Shown here one piece after another: positions 22,129-31,147 of a stretch of DNA of 64,000 bases. Each line of letters opens with the position of its first letter. Position 1 is the first letter of the stretch. The position numbers and the translations under genes were made by a program. This DNA comes from Bordetella parapertussis (GTDB lineage Bacteria; Pseudomonadota; Gammaproteobacteria; Burkholderiales; SG8-41), in assembly GCA_945906815.1 (NCBI GenBank), contig CAMDRT010000002.1, forward strand, positions 158,776 through 222,775. Direction: 5' to 3'. Below the pieces are notes generated by a model. That model saw only the letters and a program-made list of their open reading frames with translations. It was not told where the DNA came from and did not search any database.

Positions 22129-24443
22129 GCGGCGCTACGCTCTTTTTGAGCCGGCATCGGCAACGCTACCAGCGGTGGCGCCACCTGCGCTGCCGCATGC
22201 CGCTCCAGCGTCGCGTCGCCATACAGCGTGGTGCGTTGCTGCGGCACGCGCCCTGCCGCACAAATCATTGCTTCCATGCCCGCCGGCGGCATTTCCTGCC
22301 CGTGCTGCGTGCCGGCGGCGCGCGAAATGCTTTCGTTCATCAGCGTGCCGCCGAGGTCATTGACGCCGGCGGCTAGGCACGCAGCCACACCGTCTGCACC
22401 CAATTTCACCCACGACACCTGTATGTTCTGTATCACCGGATGCAGCACCAGCCGCGCCACCGCGTGCATCAATACCGCCTCGCGCGACGTCGGCCCCTTG
22501 CGTGCGCGGCCCTGCTGATACACCGGCGCGCCCATGTGCACAAAAGGCAGCGGGATGAATTCGGTGAAGCCGCCGGTTTTCTCCTGCAAGGCGCGCACCC
22601 GCAGCAGATGCCGCGCCCAATGGCGCGGATGATCCACGTGGCCAAACATGATGGTTGCGGTCGAGCGCAAACCCAGCCCGTGCGCAGTCTGCATCACGCT
22701 GAGCCATTCTTCAGTATTCACTTTATCCGGGCAAATCATGCGCCGCACTTCGTCGTCGAGAATTTCGGCGGCAGTGCCGGGCAGACTGTTCAAGCCCGCA
22801 TCGATCAACCGCGACAGAAATTCACGCACCGGCACACCCAGAGTTTGCGCACCGTGGGTGACTTCCAGCGGCGTGAATGCGTGCACGTGGATGGCGGGCG
22901 CTGCGCGTTTCACCGCACGCAGAATGTCGAGATAGGTGTCGCCGGTGTACGAGGGATGAATGCCGCCCTGCATGCACACTTCGGTGGCGCCACGCGCCCA
23001 GGCTTCGGCCACCCGCCGTTCGATTTCTGCGAGCGGCAAATCATAGGCCGCACCACGCAGCGACGCGCTGTGGCGGCCCTTGGAAAACGCGCAGAAAGTG
23101 CAGCGATAGGTGCAGATGTTGGTGTAATTGATGTTGCGGTTCACCACGTAGCGCACGATGTCGCCTACGCTATTGCGACGCAGTTCGTCGGCGGCGGCGC
23201 AGATGTCGTGAAACGCGTCACCGCGTGCGCTGAACAGCTGCGCGATACCGGCTTCGGTAGAGGTATCGTAGCTCTTTGTTTTTAATGCGTGTTTTTTTAT
23301 GGGCGGCAACGCTGTCAACGACAATGCCAGGCCCGGCGACCAGCCATCGGCGCGCGCATAGCCATCGGTGTCACTGGCACGGATGATGGCGGTGGCGATT
23401 TTTGGATGATGCCAAGCCTGCGCCTGGTGCACGTAGCCGGGGTAGCTCGGCAGCCGCGCCACCAGTTCCTTGCCGTGCGCAGCACTAACGCGGCGCAATT
23501 CTTCGATGGCGGGCCACGGCGCTTCGGGATTCACATGATCCGGCGTTACCGGCGACACGCCGCCCCAGTCGTTGATGCCAGCGGCTATCAATTCCCCGCT
23601 GTTCTGGGCACTCAGATTCGGTGGCGCCTGCAGGTTCATCTGTGCGCCCAGAATCAGCCGTGCCACGGCGATGGTCCACAGCAATTCCTCGTGCGGCGCA
23701 TGGGGTGCAGCGGCCATGCGGGTAGCGGGCTTGGCACGAAAATTCTGGATGATGACTTCTTGAATGTGGCCGTAGCGCTGATGCAAATCCCGTATGGCCA
23801 GCAGCGCGGCTATGCGCTCCGCGCGTGTTTCGCCGATGCCGATGAGGATGCCGGTGGTGAACGGTATTTTTAGTTCGCCCGCGAGCCTCAGCGTTTCGAG
23901 CCGCGCTGCCGGATGCTTGTCCGGCGAGCCAAAATGTGGTCCGCCTTTTTCGCACAGGCGCTCGGCGGTGCTTTCCAGCATCAAGCCCTGCGACGCACTG
24001 ACTTCGCGTAAGCTCGCCATCTCATCGCGCGTCATCACGCCCGGATTCACGTGCGGCAGCAACGCCGTCTCGCGCAACACCAGCGCGCACATCGCCTGCA
24101 GGTAGGCTAGGGTGCTGGCGTAACCCAGCGTCGCGAGTTCTTCGCGCGCGGACTTGTAGCGCAACTCCGGTTTGTCGCCGAGCGTAAACAGCGCCTCGGT
24201 GCAGTCTGCCGCCTGCCCTGCTTGGGCGATAGCCAGTACTTCATCCGGCGTGAGATACCCACGCACCCCCGCCTGTGGCGCGTGCGCAAAAGTGCAGTAG
24301 CTGCAGACATCGCGGCACAGCCGCGTCAACGGTATGAACACCTTGCGCGAGTATGAGATGAGTGGGCCGTGGCCCGCATCGCGCAGGCGCGCGGCTTCGG
24401 GCATCACGCCGGCTGCTGCACTGTTTGTCAGGTGCTCAAACAT
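22125..24443 (-). CDS. fbiC: FO synthase FbiC (CofG-CofH fusion)
   Basis: 772 aa. Two radical-SAM domains lie in one chain: the CofG half with C43-x3-C47-x2-C50 in RLCRDVCSYC, and the CofH half with C444-x3-C448-x2-C451 in NICTYRCTFC. CofH joins tyrosine-derived radical to a ribityl-uracil, and CofG closes the ring to FO, the F420 chromophore. Fused FbiC is the usual bacterial form (Actinobacteria and transferred proteobacterial clusters), while many archaea have separate proteins. It is followed by npdG with a 4-base overlap and starts 38 bases after the Bug gene. Confidence 0.95.
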   Translation of the reverse strand: MFEHLTNSAAAGVMPEAARLRDAGHGPLISYSRKVFIPLTRLCRDVCSYCTFAHAPQAGVRGYLTPDEVLAIAQAGQAADCTEALFTLGDKPELRYKSAREELATLGYASTLAYLQAMCALVLRETALLPHVNPGVMTRDEMASLREVSASQGLMLESTAERLCEKGGPHFGSPDKHPAARLETLRLAGELKIPFTTGILIGIGETRAERIAALLAIRDLHQRYGHIQEVIIQNFRAKPATRMAAAPHAPHEELLWTIAVARLILGAQMNLQAPPNLSAQNSGELIAAGINDWGGVSPVTPDHVNPEAPWPAIEELRRVSAAHGKELVARLPSYPGYVHQAQAWHHPKIATAIIRASDTDGYARADGWSPGLALSLTALPPIKKHALKTKSYDTSTEAGIAQLFSARGDAFHDICAAADELRRNSVGDIVRYVVNRNINYTNICTYRCTFCAFSKGRHSASLRGAAYDLPLAEIERRVAEAWARGATEVCMQGGIHPSYTGDTYLDILRAVKRAAPAIHVHAFTPLEVTHGAQTLGVPVREFLSRLIDAGLNSLPGTAAEILDDEVRRMICPDKVNTEEWLSVMQTAHGLGLRSTATIMFGHVDHPRHWARHLLRVRALQEKTGGFTEFIPLPFVHMGAPVYQQGRARKGPTSREAVLMHAVARLVLHPVIQNIQVSWVKLGADGVAACLAAGVNDLGGTLMNESISRAAGTQHGQEMPPAGMEAMICAAGRVPQQRTTLYGDATLERHAAAQVAPPLVALPMPAQKERSAA

Positions 24444-24481
24444 TTACGGCCAAAACCTTGTTTAACTGGGGTTGCTCGATT

Positions 24482-25450
24482 TTAGTCAATCTTCACACCC
24501 GTCACCTTCACCACCTCCGCCCAAGTCTTCACATCCTGCTCCATCGCGCGCTGCATCACCTCCGGGCTTTGCTTCATCGCTTCGGCCGCATTGGCGAAGA
24601 ATATCTCTTTAGCCTTCGGCGCATCCACCGCTTTGGCGAACTCGGCGTTGAGACGCTCGATAATAGCGCGCGGGGTGTTGGCTGGCGCCAGCACGCTGGC
24701 GATTACCGCAGCGTCCGCGCCTTTGACGGTTTCGCCGAGCGCGGGGATTTCTGGCAGGGCCGCGGCGCGTTTATCGGATGTGAGCCCTATGGCCACCAGC
24801 TTTTTCGAGCGCACGTGTTCCAACGCCGCCGGGATCGTCGTCACAATCAGCGCGATCTCGCCGGTGAGCAGTGAAATGGTTGAAGTCGCCCCACCTTTGT
24901 AGTTGACCGCTGTCAACTTGATGCCGGCACGCAAGCCGAATTTTTCAGCGGCCAGATGTGTTCCCGTACCCACGCCCGCGTTACCGCAGGTAATGCCGGG
25001 ACTTCGTTTCGCCAACGCAATCAATTCCTTTGCGTTGTTCACGCCCACCGATGGGTGCGCCACCATAATAAACGGCGACGTGGACACTGGCGCAACGGAA
25101 ATCAGGTCGCGCGCATGATTAAAACCGAGCTTGTGGTAAAGCGACGGCATGATGGCGTGTGTCGAGCGATCGGTGAACAATAGCGTGTAGCCGTCGGCGG
25201 GCGCTTTGGCGACAAACTCCGCCGCGACCGTCGTTCCGGCACCGGCGCGATTTTCCACGATCACCTGTTGGCCCAAAGTGCGGGTGAGTTCCGCAGCAGT
25301 CACGCGCGCGAAGGTGTCGGTGGCGCCGCCGGGGGCGAAGGCTACGATCAGGCGCACGGGTTTGGCGGGAAAGGTCTGAGCCGTTGCCTGCCCCAAGGCA
25401 GCACTGAGCACGGCACCCACAGCGGCAGTTAAGTATTTGTTTTTAATCAT
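24482..25450 (-). CDS. Bug/TctC-family periplasmic solute-binding protein
   Basis: 322 aa from ATG 25450, which overlaps the previous stop (ATGA); the open frame runs further up to 25531 inside that gene. A Sec signal peptide (charged KNK, hydrophobic run, cut after ATAQ) precedes FPAKPVRLIVAFAPGGATD, the Bug hallmark. Bug proteins bind carboxylates or related solutes in the periplasm, classically for a TctAB permease; none is nearby. It lies inside the F420 operon between the LLM oxidoreductase and fbiC, suggesting the ligand is the substrate, or a precursor, for the F420-linked enzyme. That is inference. Confidence 0.88.
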   Translation of the reverse strand: MIKNKYLTAAVGAVLSAALGQATAQTFPAKPVRLIVAFAPGGATDTFARVTAAELTRTLGQQVIVENRAGAGTTVAAEFVAKAPADGYTLLFTDRSTHAIMPSLYHKLGFNHARDLISVAPVSTSPFIMVAHPSVGVNNAKELIALAKRSPGITCGNAGVGTGTHLAAEKFGLRAGIKLTAVNYKGGATSTISLLTGEIALIVTTIPAALEHVRSKKLVAIGLTSDKRAAALPEIPALGETVKGADAAVIASVLAPANTPRAIIERLNAEFAKAVDAPKAKEIFFANAAEAMKQSPEVMQRAMEQDVKTWAEVVKVTGVKID

Positions 25451-26400
25451 TTGTTCCTCAGGGCAGGCAACACGTCCGCGATCAACTGCTGCAACTGCGC
25501 CACCTGATCCTCGCCCACCAGCCGTATGCACAGATCGGTAACGCCTGCGGCCTCATAGCGCTTAAGCACATCGATCACTGCTGACGCTGGCCCCAAGCCC
25601 ATCATGCCACGGAAATTCATGCCGCCGCCGTAGTATTTTTCGAGAAACTCGTGCGTCAGCGACTCGGCTTTGGCCGCGTCATCTTCAAGCCGGATGGTAG
25701 TGTAAACGCACAGGGGAAAATCAGCGCGCGGGCGTCCGTGTTTGGCCATCGCCTCCGCGCACACCGCACGCAGTTGGCGGATATCGTTTTCGGTCACGTA
25801 GGTGGTAACCACGCCGTCACCGAATTTGCCGACGCGCTCGATCTGCGCGGGAATGAATTCGCCGCGATTGCCGGCCGTGACCAGCAGCGGCGGGCCTTCC
25901 TCGTTCCACGGCAGCGGGCCTATGGTGTGTTCGGTAAGCTTGTAGCCGTTGCCTTCATGCGTCACCGGCTTGCCGCTCCACAGCATGCGCCACACTTTTA
26001 TGTGTTCTTCGAGGTCTAGCGCGCGGCGCTTGTGTACTTGCCCGCACGCCTCCCACTCGCGCGCAATGGCGGGCAGCCCCCAACCCACGCCGAGGCCCAG
26101 CACCAGCCGCCCCCGCGAAATCTGATCGATGTTGGCGAGCTGATGCGCCAGCACCGTCGGCTGGCGCAATGCCGGCAACAAAACCGCAGTCCCTAGTCTG
26201 GCGCGTTGGGTGATCGCCGCCACATACGCGAGCGTGGTCAGCGGTTCCAGGCGCGGTTTCGCCACCACACTGTCCCCCACCCATACGTCCATGTCCGCGT
26301 CGTCGCACAGCCGCGCGATGGTCCAGCAGTCTTCCACCGGCGGCCGCCGTGCCGACTGAATAATCACGCCCCGGTGGGGCAACAACACACCCAAACGCAT
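25447..26400 (-). CDS. LLM-class oxidoreductase, probably F420-dependent
   Basis: 317 aa. The luciferase-like TIM-barrel starts MRLGVLLPHRGVI; typical blocks are DMDVWVGDSVVAKPRLEPLTTL, RARLGTAVLLPALRQPTVLA and GRLVLGLGVGWG. Members use FMN or F420 to oxidise or reduce organic substrates. As the first gene of an operon holding all F420 biosynthesis genes, use of F420 is very likely but not proven by sequence alone. A Bug protein follows with a 4-base overlap. Substrate unknown; the family includes alcohol, sugar-phosphate and aromatic/quinone-type substrates. Confidence 0.85.
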   Translation of the reverse strand: MRLGVLLPHRGVIIQSARRPPVEDCWTIARLCDDADMDVWVGDSVVAKPRLEPLTTLAYVAAITQRARLGTAVLLPALRQPTVLAHQLANIDQISRGRLVLGLGVGWGLPAIAREWEACGQVHKRRALDLEEHIKVWRMLWSGKPVTHEGNGYKLTEHTIGPLPWNEEGPPLLVTAGNRGEFIPAQIERVGKFGDGVVTTYVTENDIRQLRAVCAEAMAKHGRPRADFPLCVYTTIRLEDDAAKAESLTHEFLEKYYGGGMNFRGMMGLGPASAVIDVLKRYEAAGVTDLCIRLVGEDQVAQLQQLIADVLPALRNK

Positions 26401-26533
26401 AGCCCTATTCTCCTCAAACTTTGCAGCAGACTTCTAAACCATTCCGGCGTTGTCGGCAAGCATTCTGCCATCGGCGCAATTGGTGTAGGCTCTGCGACTG
26501 ATCTCTGTTAGAGACGATCCTGGAGCGAAAATT

Positions 26534-27508
26534 ATGAACTACTGCGCTATGGCCAGCACGCTGATGCTGGGCGCGGCACTACTTGCAAACGCTGTTGCGT
26601 ATGCACAGACTTACCCCGCCAGGCCGGTACGCGTCATCGTGCCCTTTGCACCGGGCGGCGGTACCGACATACTCGCGCGTATCGTTGCACAAAAATTGTC
26701 CGAACAGGTCGGGCAGCAGTTTGTCGTCGATAACCGTCCCGGCGCAGCCGGTAATGTGGGGCTGGAACTGACGGTGAAAGCGGCGCCCGACGGCTACACG
26801 CTGCTGGTTGGTTCAACGTCGGAAATCGGCATCGGTCCCAGCCTGTATTCCCGGCCGGCGTTCGATGTGCAACGCGATCTGGCCGTCGCAGCACCCCTTG
26901 CTTCAACGCCCATGGTGCTGGTGGTGCATCCGTCATTGCCGGTAAAAACCGCCAAGGAGTTGGCCGATCTCGCGCGCGCGCGTCCAGGGCAAATCAATTA
27001 CGCATCGGCCGGCACCGGCACCGGCAATCACATGTCCGCTGAAATGTTTTTGCATGTCACCCAAACCAAAATGGTGCACATCTCCTACAAAGGCGCCGGC
27101 CCCGCCTTGACTGACATCGTGGGTGGACAGGTGCATGTCATGTTTTCGACCTTGCCCGCAGCCACCGCGCTGATCAAGGCGAGCCGCCTGAAAGCGCTGG
27201 CGGTTTCGTCGCCACAACGTGCGCCCACCATGCCGGGTATTCCAACCATGCTCGAATCGGGGCTGCCCAATTACGAAGTCGACTACTGGTACGGTTTCTT
27301 CGCGCCCGCCGCAACGCCACGTGAGGTACTGGCGCGCATCGCTGCCGAGTCGCAACAAGTGCTGCGCAACACCGATACCAGCGCCCGGCTGGCGGAACAG
27401 GGCTTGCAGGTTATCGCCAAGACACCGGAGCAATTTACGGCGTTCGTGAAAACGGATATAGCCAAATGGGCAACCGTGGTGAAAGCCTCGGGAGCGAAGC
27501 TGGAGTGA
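26534..27508 (+). CDS. Bug/TctC-family periplasmic solute-binding protein
   Basis: 324 aa. The first 25 residues form a Sec signal peptide ending AYAQ, then TYPARPVRVIVPFAPGGGTD, the Bug hallmark. Further family blocks are FVVDNRPGAAGNVG and KMVHISYKGAGPALTDI. It is divergent from the F420 operon across 133 bases, so the two may share a control region. No TctA/TctB permease is encoded nearby. Ligand unknown; carboxylates are usual. Confidence 0.88.
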   Translation: MNYCAMASTLMLGAALLANAVAYAQTYPARPVRVIVPFAPGGGTDILARIVAQKLSEQVGQQFVVDNRPGAAGNVGLELTVKAAPDGYTLLVGSTSEIGIGPSLYSRPAFDVQRDLAVAAPLASTPMVLVVHPSLPVKTAKELADLARARPGQINYASAGTGTGNHMSAEMFLHVTQTKMVHISYKGAGPALTDIVGGQVHVMFSTLPAATALIKASRLKALAVSSPQRAPTMPGIPTMLESGLPNYEVDYWYGFFAPAATPREVLARIAAESQQVLRNTDTSARLAEQGLQVIAKTPEQFTAFVKTDIAKWATVVKASGAKLE

Positions 27509-27539
27509 AGCGGGTTGTGATGCTGTTGTCGATTGCAGG

Positions 27540-30257
27540 ATGACGACCCACTGCCTCGCACCCCTACTCACGCCGCGCGGCCATCTGCTGTTTGCGCCGC
27601 AGGCGGATGCGCCGATGCTGGCGCAAGCTTTGCAGGAAAGGTTGGCGCAGGCGTACGCGCGCAGCACAGCCCATGCGCTGTTGCAGCTCGGCGCAGGCGA
27701 AGTGGGCGCCGCACTGCCACCGGCGCTGGGCTACTGGCGCGACTTCGGCGCGCGCTACGTCACCGCGCTGTGTGCCGCACCAGCGCCAGCCGAAAATAGT
27801 GACGCCGCAGGCGTTTCACCGGTACCCCCGCCACCACCCGATGCGCTTGCAGCCCTCGCTGCCGACGCACCGCCGATGGCGGGCGTGGCGTATTTAACCG
27901 CAACCGTACTGAGCGCGTTATGGGAGGACCTCGATGCGGCGTTGCGCATCGAGCTGGTTGAGGCCAAACAGTCGCTGCAGGATTTCCTTAAACACCGTCA
28001 TCCCGCATGGCATCTGGTCGGGCGCGTGCATTTCAATCTGGCCGAAAACCGCGGCGATGATGAAGCGCCCTTCGCTTTCATCGCGACGTACACCACACGC
28101 CTGTCGGCGCAAGCCAAGGCCCAGCACCTGCCGCTGGCGCAGGCGCTGCGCGAATATGCGGGTGGACAAAATCAGGCGCGGCTGCTGTCGCTGTTGCTGC
28201 CCGTACAGCGCGCGGCGGAGCAATGCCCCTGGTTGCGCGCGATGGTCGATGCGGGCGAGATCTATCATCCGCTGCGCTGGACACCAGGTGAAGCCTACCA
28301 ATTCCTCACCGCCGTGCCGCAACTTGAAGCGGCGGGCATCGTGGTGCGCGCGCCGGGCGCTTGGCGCGCCGGACGGCCGCTGCGCCCGCAAGTGAAAGCA
28401 ACGGTGGGCGGCAAGGCGCCGTCGCTGTTGGGCAAGGACGCGCTGCTCGATTTCAGCATGGAACTCACGCTCGACGGCGAGCACCTCAGCGCAGCCGAAA
28501 TCAAAAAACTGCTCGCCGGCGCCGACGGACTACAGCTCATACGCGGACACTGGGTCGAAGTCGATCGCGCGAAGTTAAGCCGCATGCTGGAGCACTTTCA
28601 AGCGATCGAACTAGCCGCCGTTAAGGGTGGCTTGGCCTTCGCCGAAGCCATGCGTTTGGTCGCTGGCGCTGCGGTCGCGGGTGAGACCGCCGCCGCAACC
28701 GATCCCGACTGGTCTCAGGTCACTGCCGGCACCTGGCTGGCCGAGACGCTGCAAGGGTTGCGCGAGCCGGAAGGATTGGCGCAGGTGGAGCCGGGCGCCG
28801 AACTCAAAGGCACGCTGCGCCCTTATCAGCAGGCCGGTGTGCGCTGGCTGTATCTGCTGTACCGGCTCGGGCTCGGCGCCTGCCTTGCCGACGACATGGG
28901 TCTGGGCAAGACGATACAGGTGCTATCGCTGTTGCTGGTGCTAAAGCGGGAGGATCAGGACGGACATCGCACCAGCCTGCTGGTCGCACCCGCTTCGCTG
29001 CTGGCGAACTGGGCAGCGGAGATTGCACGCTTCGCGCCGAGCTTGAACGCGCTGATCGCGCACCCTTCGGTGATGCCCGCGGGCGAATTACGCACGCTGG
29101 AGCGCGAGCGCCTCGCCAACGTGGACCTGGTCATCACCAGCTATGGCACGCTGTTGCGTGCGCCGTGGATGGAAACTTTTTCCTGGCGCCTAGCAGTGCT
29201 GGACGAAGCGCAGGCGATCAAGAACCCCGGCGCAAAGCAAACGCGTCTTACGAAAAAACTCAACGCGCGCTCGCGCATCGCGCTCACCGGCACGCCGGTG
29301 GAGAACCGCCTGTCGGACCTGTGGTCGATATTCGATTTTACCCACCCCGGTCTGCTCGGCTCGGACAAAGCCTTCACCACCTTCGCCAAACGGCTGACGA
29401 CGAGCGCGCATTACCGCCCCCTGCGCGAACTGGTACGTCCGTATATTCTGCGGCGCCTGAAGACCGACAAATCAGTGATTGCCGATCTGCCGGACAAGAC
29501 CGAACTGAAAGCGTATTGCCACCTCAGTCCCGCGCAGGCGGCGCAGTATCAGCGTGCGGTCAAGGACCTGGCGGCGCAACTCGAAGACGCTGAAGCTCCC
29601 AGTGGTATAGGGCGCAAGGGCGTGGTGTTGAAGTTTTTAATGCGTTTCAAGCAAATTTGCAATCATCCTTCGCAATGGCTGGGCGATGGCGCGTGGGCCG
29701 AGGCCGACAGCGGCAAGTTCGCGCGCCTGCGCGAAATCACTGAAGTCATCGCCGCCAAACAAGAGAAGCTGCTGGTGTTCACGCAATTCCGCGAAGCGAC
29801 CGGGCCCCTGGCCGCGTTCCTCGGATCGGTGTTTGGCCGCGAAGGCTTGGTATTGCATGGCGGCACGCCCGTCGCCAAACGCCGCGAACTGGTGCGGCAA
29901 TTTCAGGAAGATGAACTCGCTCCGTTCTTCGTGCTCTCGCTCAAGGCCGGCGGCGCGGGGTTAAACCTAACCGCGGCGGCGCACGTCGTTCACTTCGACC
30001 GCTGGTGGAATCCGGCGGTGGAGAATCAGGCCACCGATCGCGCGTTTCGCATTGGCCAGAAGAAAAACGTGCTGGTGCATAAGTTTGTGTGCCAGGGAAC
30101 GGTCGAAGATAAAATCGACCAGTTGATCGAATCCAAACAACAACTGGTGCGCGACGTGCTGGAAGGCGGCGCGGAACTGCAACTGACGGAAATGAGCGAC
30201 AAGGAACTGCTCGATCTGGTCGCACTCGACATCCACACGGCGCGGGTGGACGACTAG
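27540..30257 (+). CDS. SNF2-family DEAD/DEAH-type ATPase
   Basis: 905 aa. The C-terminal half is a full SNF2 motor: Walker A region ADDMGLGKTIQ near residue 450, Walker B-type VLDEAQAIKN, GTPVENRLSDLWS, and in RecA domain 2 LSLKAGGAGLNLTAA plus FDRWWNPAVENQATDRAFRIGQ. The N-terminal half resembles the accessory region of bacterial SNF2 proteins. Such proteins translocate on DNA and remodel protein-DNA complexes; the bacterial roles are poorly defined. A SWIM zinc-finger gene follows after 29 bases, a pairing seen repeatedly in bacteria, so the two products probably work together. Confidence 0.92.
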   Translation: MTTHCLAPLLTPRGHLLFAPQADAPMLAQALQERLAQAYARSTAHALLQLGAGEVGAALPPALGYWRDFGARYVTALCAAPAPAENSDAAGVSPVPPPPPDALAALAADAPPMAGVAYLTATVLSALWEDLDAALRIELVEAKQSLQDFLKHRHPAWHLVGRVHFNLAENRGDDEAPFAFIATYTTRLSAQAKAQHLPLAQALREYAGGQNQARLLSLLLPVQRAAEQCPWLRAMVDAGEIYHPLRWTPGEAYQFLTAVPQLEAAGIVVRAPGAWRAGRPLRPQVKATVGGKAPSLLGKDALLDFSMELTLDGEHLSAAEIKKLLAGADGLQLIRGHWVEVDRAKLSRMLEHFQAIELAAVKGGLAFAEAMRLVAGAAVAGETAAATDPDWSQVTAGTWLAETLQGLREPEGLAQVEPGAELKGTLRPYQQAGVRWLYLLYRLGLGACLADDMGLGKTIQVLSLLLVLKREDQDGHRTSLLVAPASLLANWAAEIARFAPSLNALIAHPSVMPAGELRTLERERLANVDLVITSYGTLLRAPWMETFSWRLAVLDEAQAIKNPGAKQTRLTKKLNARSRIALTGTPVENRLSDLWSIFDFTHPGLLGSDKAFTTFAKRLTTSAHYRPLRELVRPYILRRLKTDKSVIADLPDKTELKAYCHLSPAQAAQYQRAVKDLAAQLEDAEAPSGIGRKGVVLKFLMRFKQICNHPSQWLGDGAWAEADSGKFARLREITEVIAAKQEKLLVFTQFREATGPLAAFLGSVFGREGLVLHGGTPVAKRRELVRQFQEDELAPFFVLSLKAGGAGLNLTAAAHVVHFDRWWNPAVENQATDRAFRIGQKKNVLVHKFVCQGTVEDKIDQLIESKQQLVRDVLEGGAELQLTEMSDKELLDLVALDIHTARVDD

Positions 30258-30286
30258 CTGGTATAAATCACGCGGGAGAATTACAC

Positions 30287-31117
30287 ATGTTCTACGGATG
30301 GAAACCGTATGTTTCAGTCGCTGCACGCCGCAAAAAAGCCGACGGCATCGCAGCACGCCTGAAGAAAAAAGGCCAGGTGCTGTCGCCGGTAAGCGCCGAG
30401 CGGGGTGTGATTGGCAAAACATTCTGGGGCAAATCCTGGTGCGATAACCTTGAGCGCTACAGCGATTTTGAAAACCGGCTGCCGCGCGGGCGCACCTATC
30501 TGCGCAACGGCTCAGTGATTGATCTGACTATCGGCGAGGGCGTAGTGTCGGCGCTGGTGATGGGCTCCGAGCTGTACCAGATCAAGGTGAATATCGCGGC
30601 TGTGCCGCAAAAGCAGTGGCAAGCCATCGGCAGTGACTGCGCGGGATCCATCGACTCGCTGGTCGAATTGCTGCAAGGACGTTTCTCAAAGGGCGTGATG
30701 GAGCGCCTCTGCCGGGCGGGAACAGGGCTGTTTCCAGCGCCCAAGGAAATCACCTTCGCTTGCAGTTGCCCGGACTGGGCGTCGATGTGCAAACACGTCG
30801 CGGCGGTGTTATACGGCGTGGGCGTGCGCCTTGATCAACAACCCGAACTGCTATTCACCTTGCGCAAGGTAGACGCCCGGGAACTGGTCGCGCGTGCAGG
30901 CGCGGGCCTGCCGTTGCCGAAGCAGGCGCCAGGCAGCGCGAAGGTGCTCGACCCTGCGAAGATCGCCGGGATATTCGGCATCGAGATGGCGGAGACGGCG
31001 AAGGTGGCAGTGGCGGATGTGCCAGTCAAGGCTGCCGCCCACAAGAAATCGCCGGCGAAAAAGAAGCCCCTCGCGCGCAAGAAAAAAACGGCCGCGTTAA
31101 AGAAAAAGGCAAAGTAG
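30287..31117 (+). CDS. SWIM zinc-finger protein with lysine-rich tail
   Basis: 276 aa. The SWIM motif CxCx6CxH is made by C159, C161, C168 and H170 in ACSCPDWASMCKH. The N terminus begins FYGWKPYVS, typical of SNF2-partner SWIM proteins. Residues 252-276 are almost only Lys, Ala, Pro and Arg (AHKKSPAKKKPLARKKKTAA and on), like histone-H1-type DNA-binding tails. The protein probably binds DNA with zinc and helps the upstream SNF2 ATPase; the two genes are 29 bases apart. Confidence 0.88.
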   Translation: MFYGWKPYVSVAARRKKADGIAARLKKKGQVLSPVSAERGVIGKTFWGKSWCDNLERYSDFENRLPRGRTYLRNGSVIDLTIGEGVVSALVMGSELYQIKVNIAAVPQKQWQAIGSDCAGSIDSLVELLQGRFSKGVMERLCRAGTGLFPAPKEITFACSCPDWASMCKHVAAVLYGVGVRLDQQPELLFTLRKVDARELVARAGAGLPLPKQAPGSAKVLDPAKIAGIFGIEMAETAKVAVADVPVKAAAHKKSPAKKKPLARKKKTAALKKKAK

Positions 31118-31147
31118 TAGTGTAATCAACCAACGAAGGAGAAAGTA

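Noticed and set aside
22440..23285. 281-codon plus-strand open frame opposite fbiC
   Set aside because: Shadow of the CofH half of FbiC, whose radical-SAM cysteines are on the other strand.
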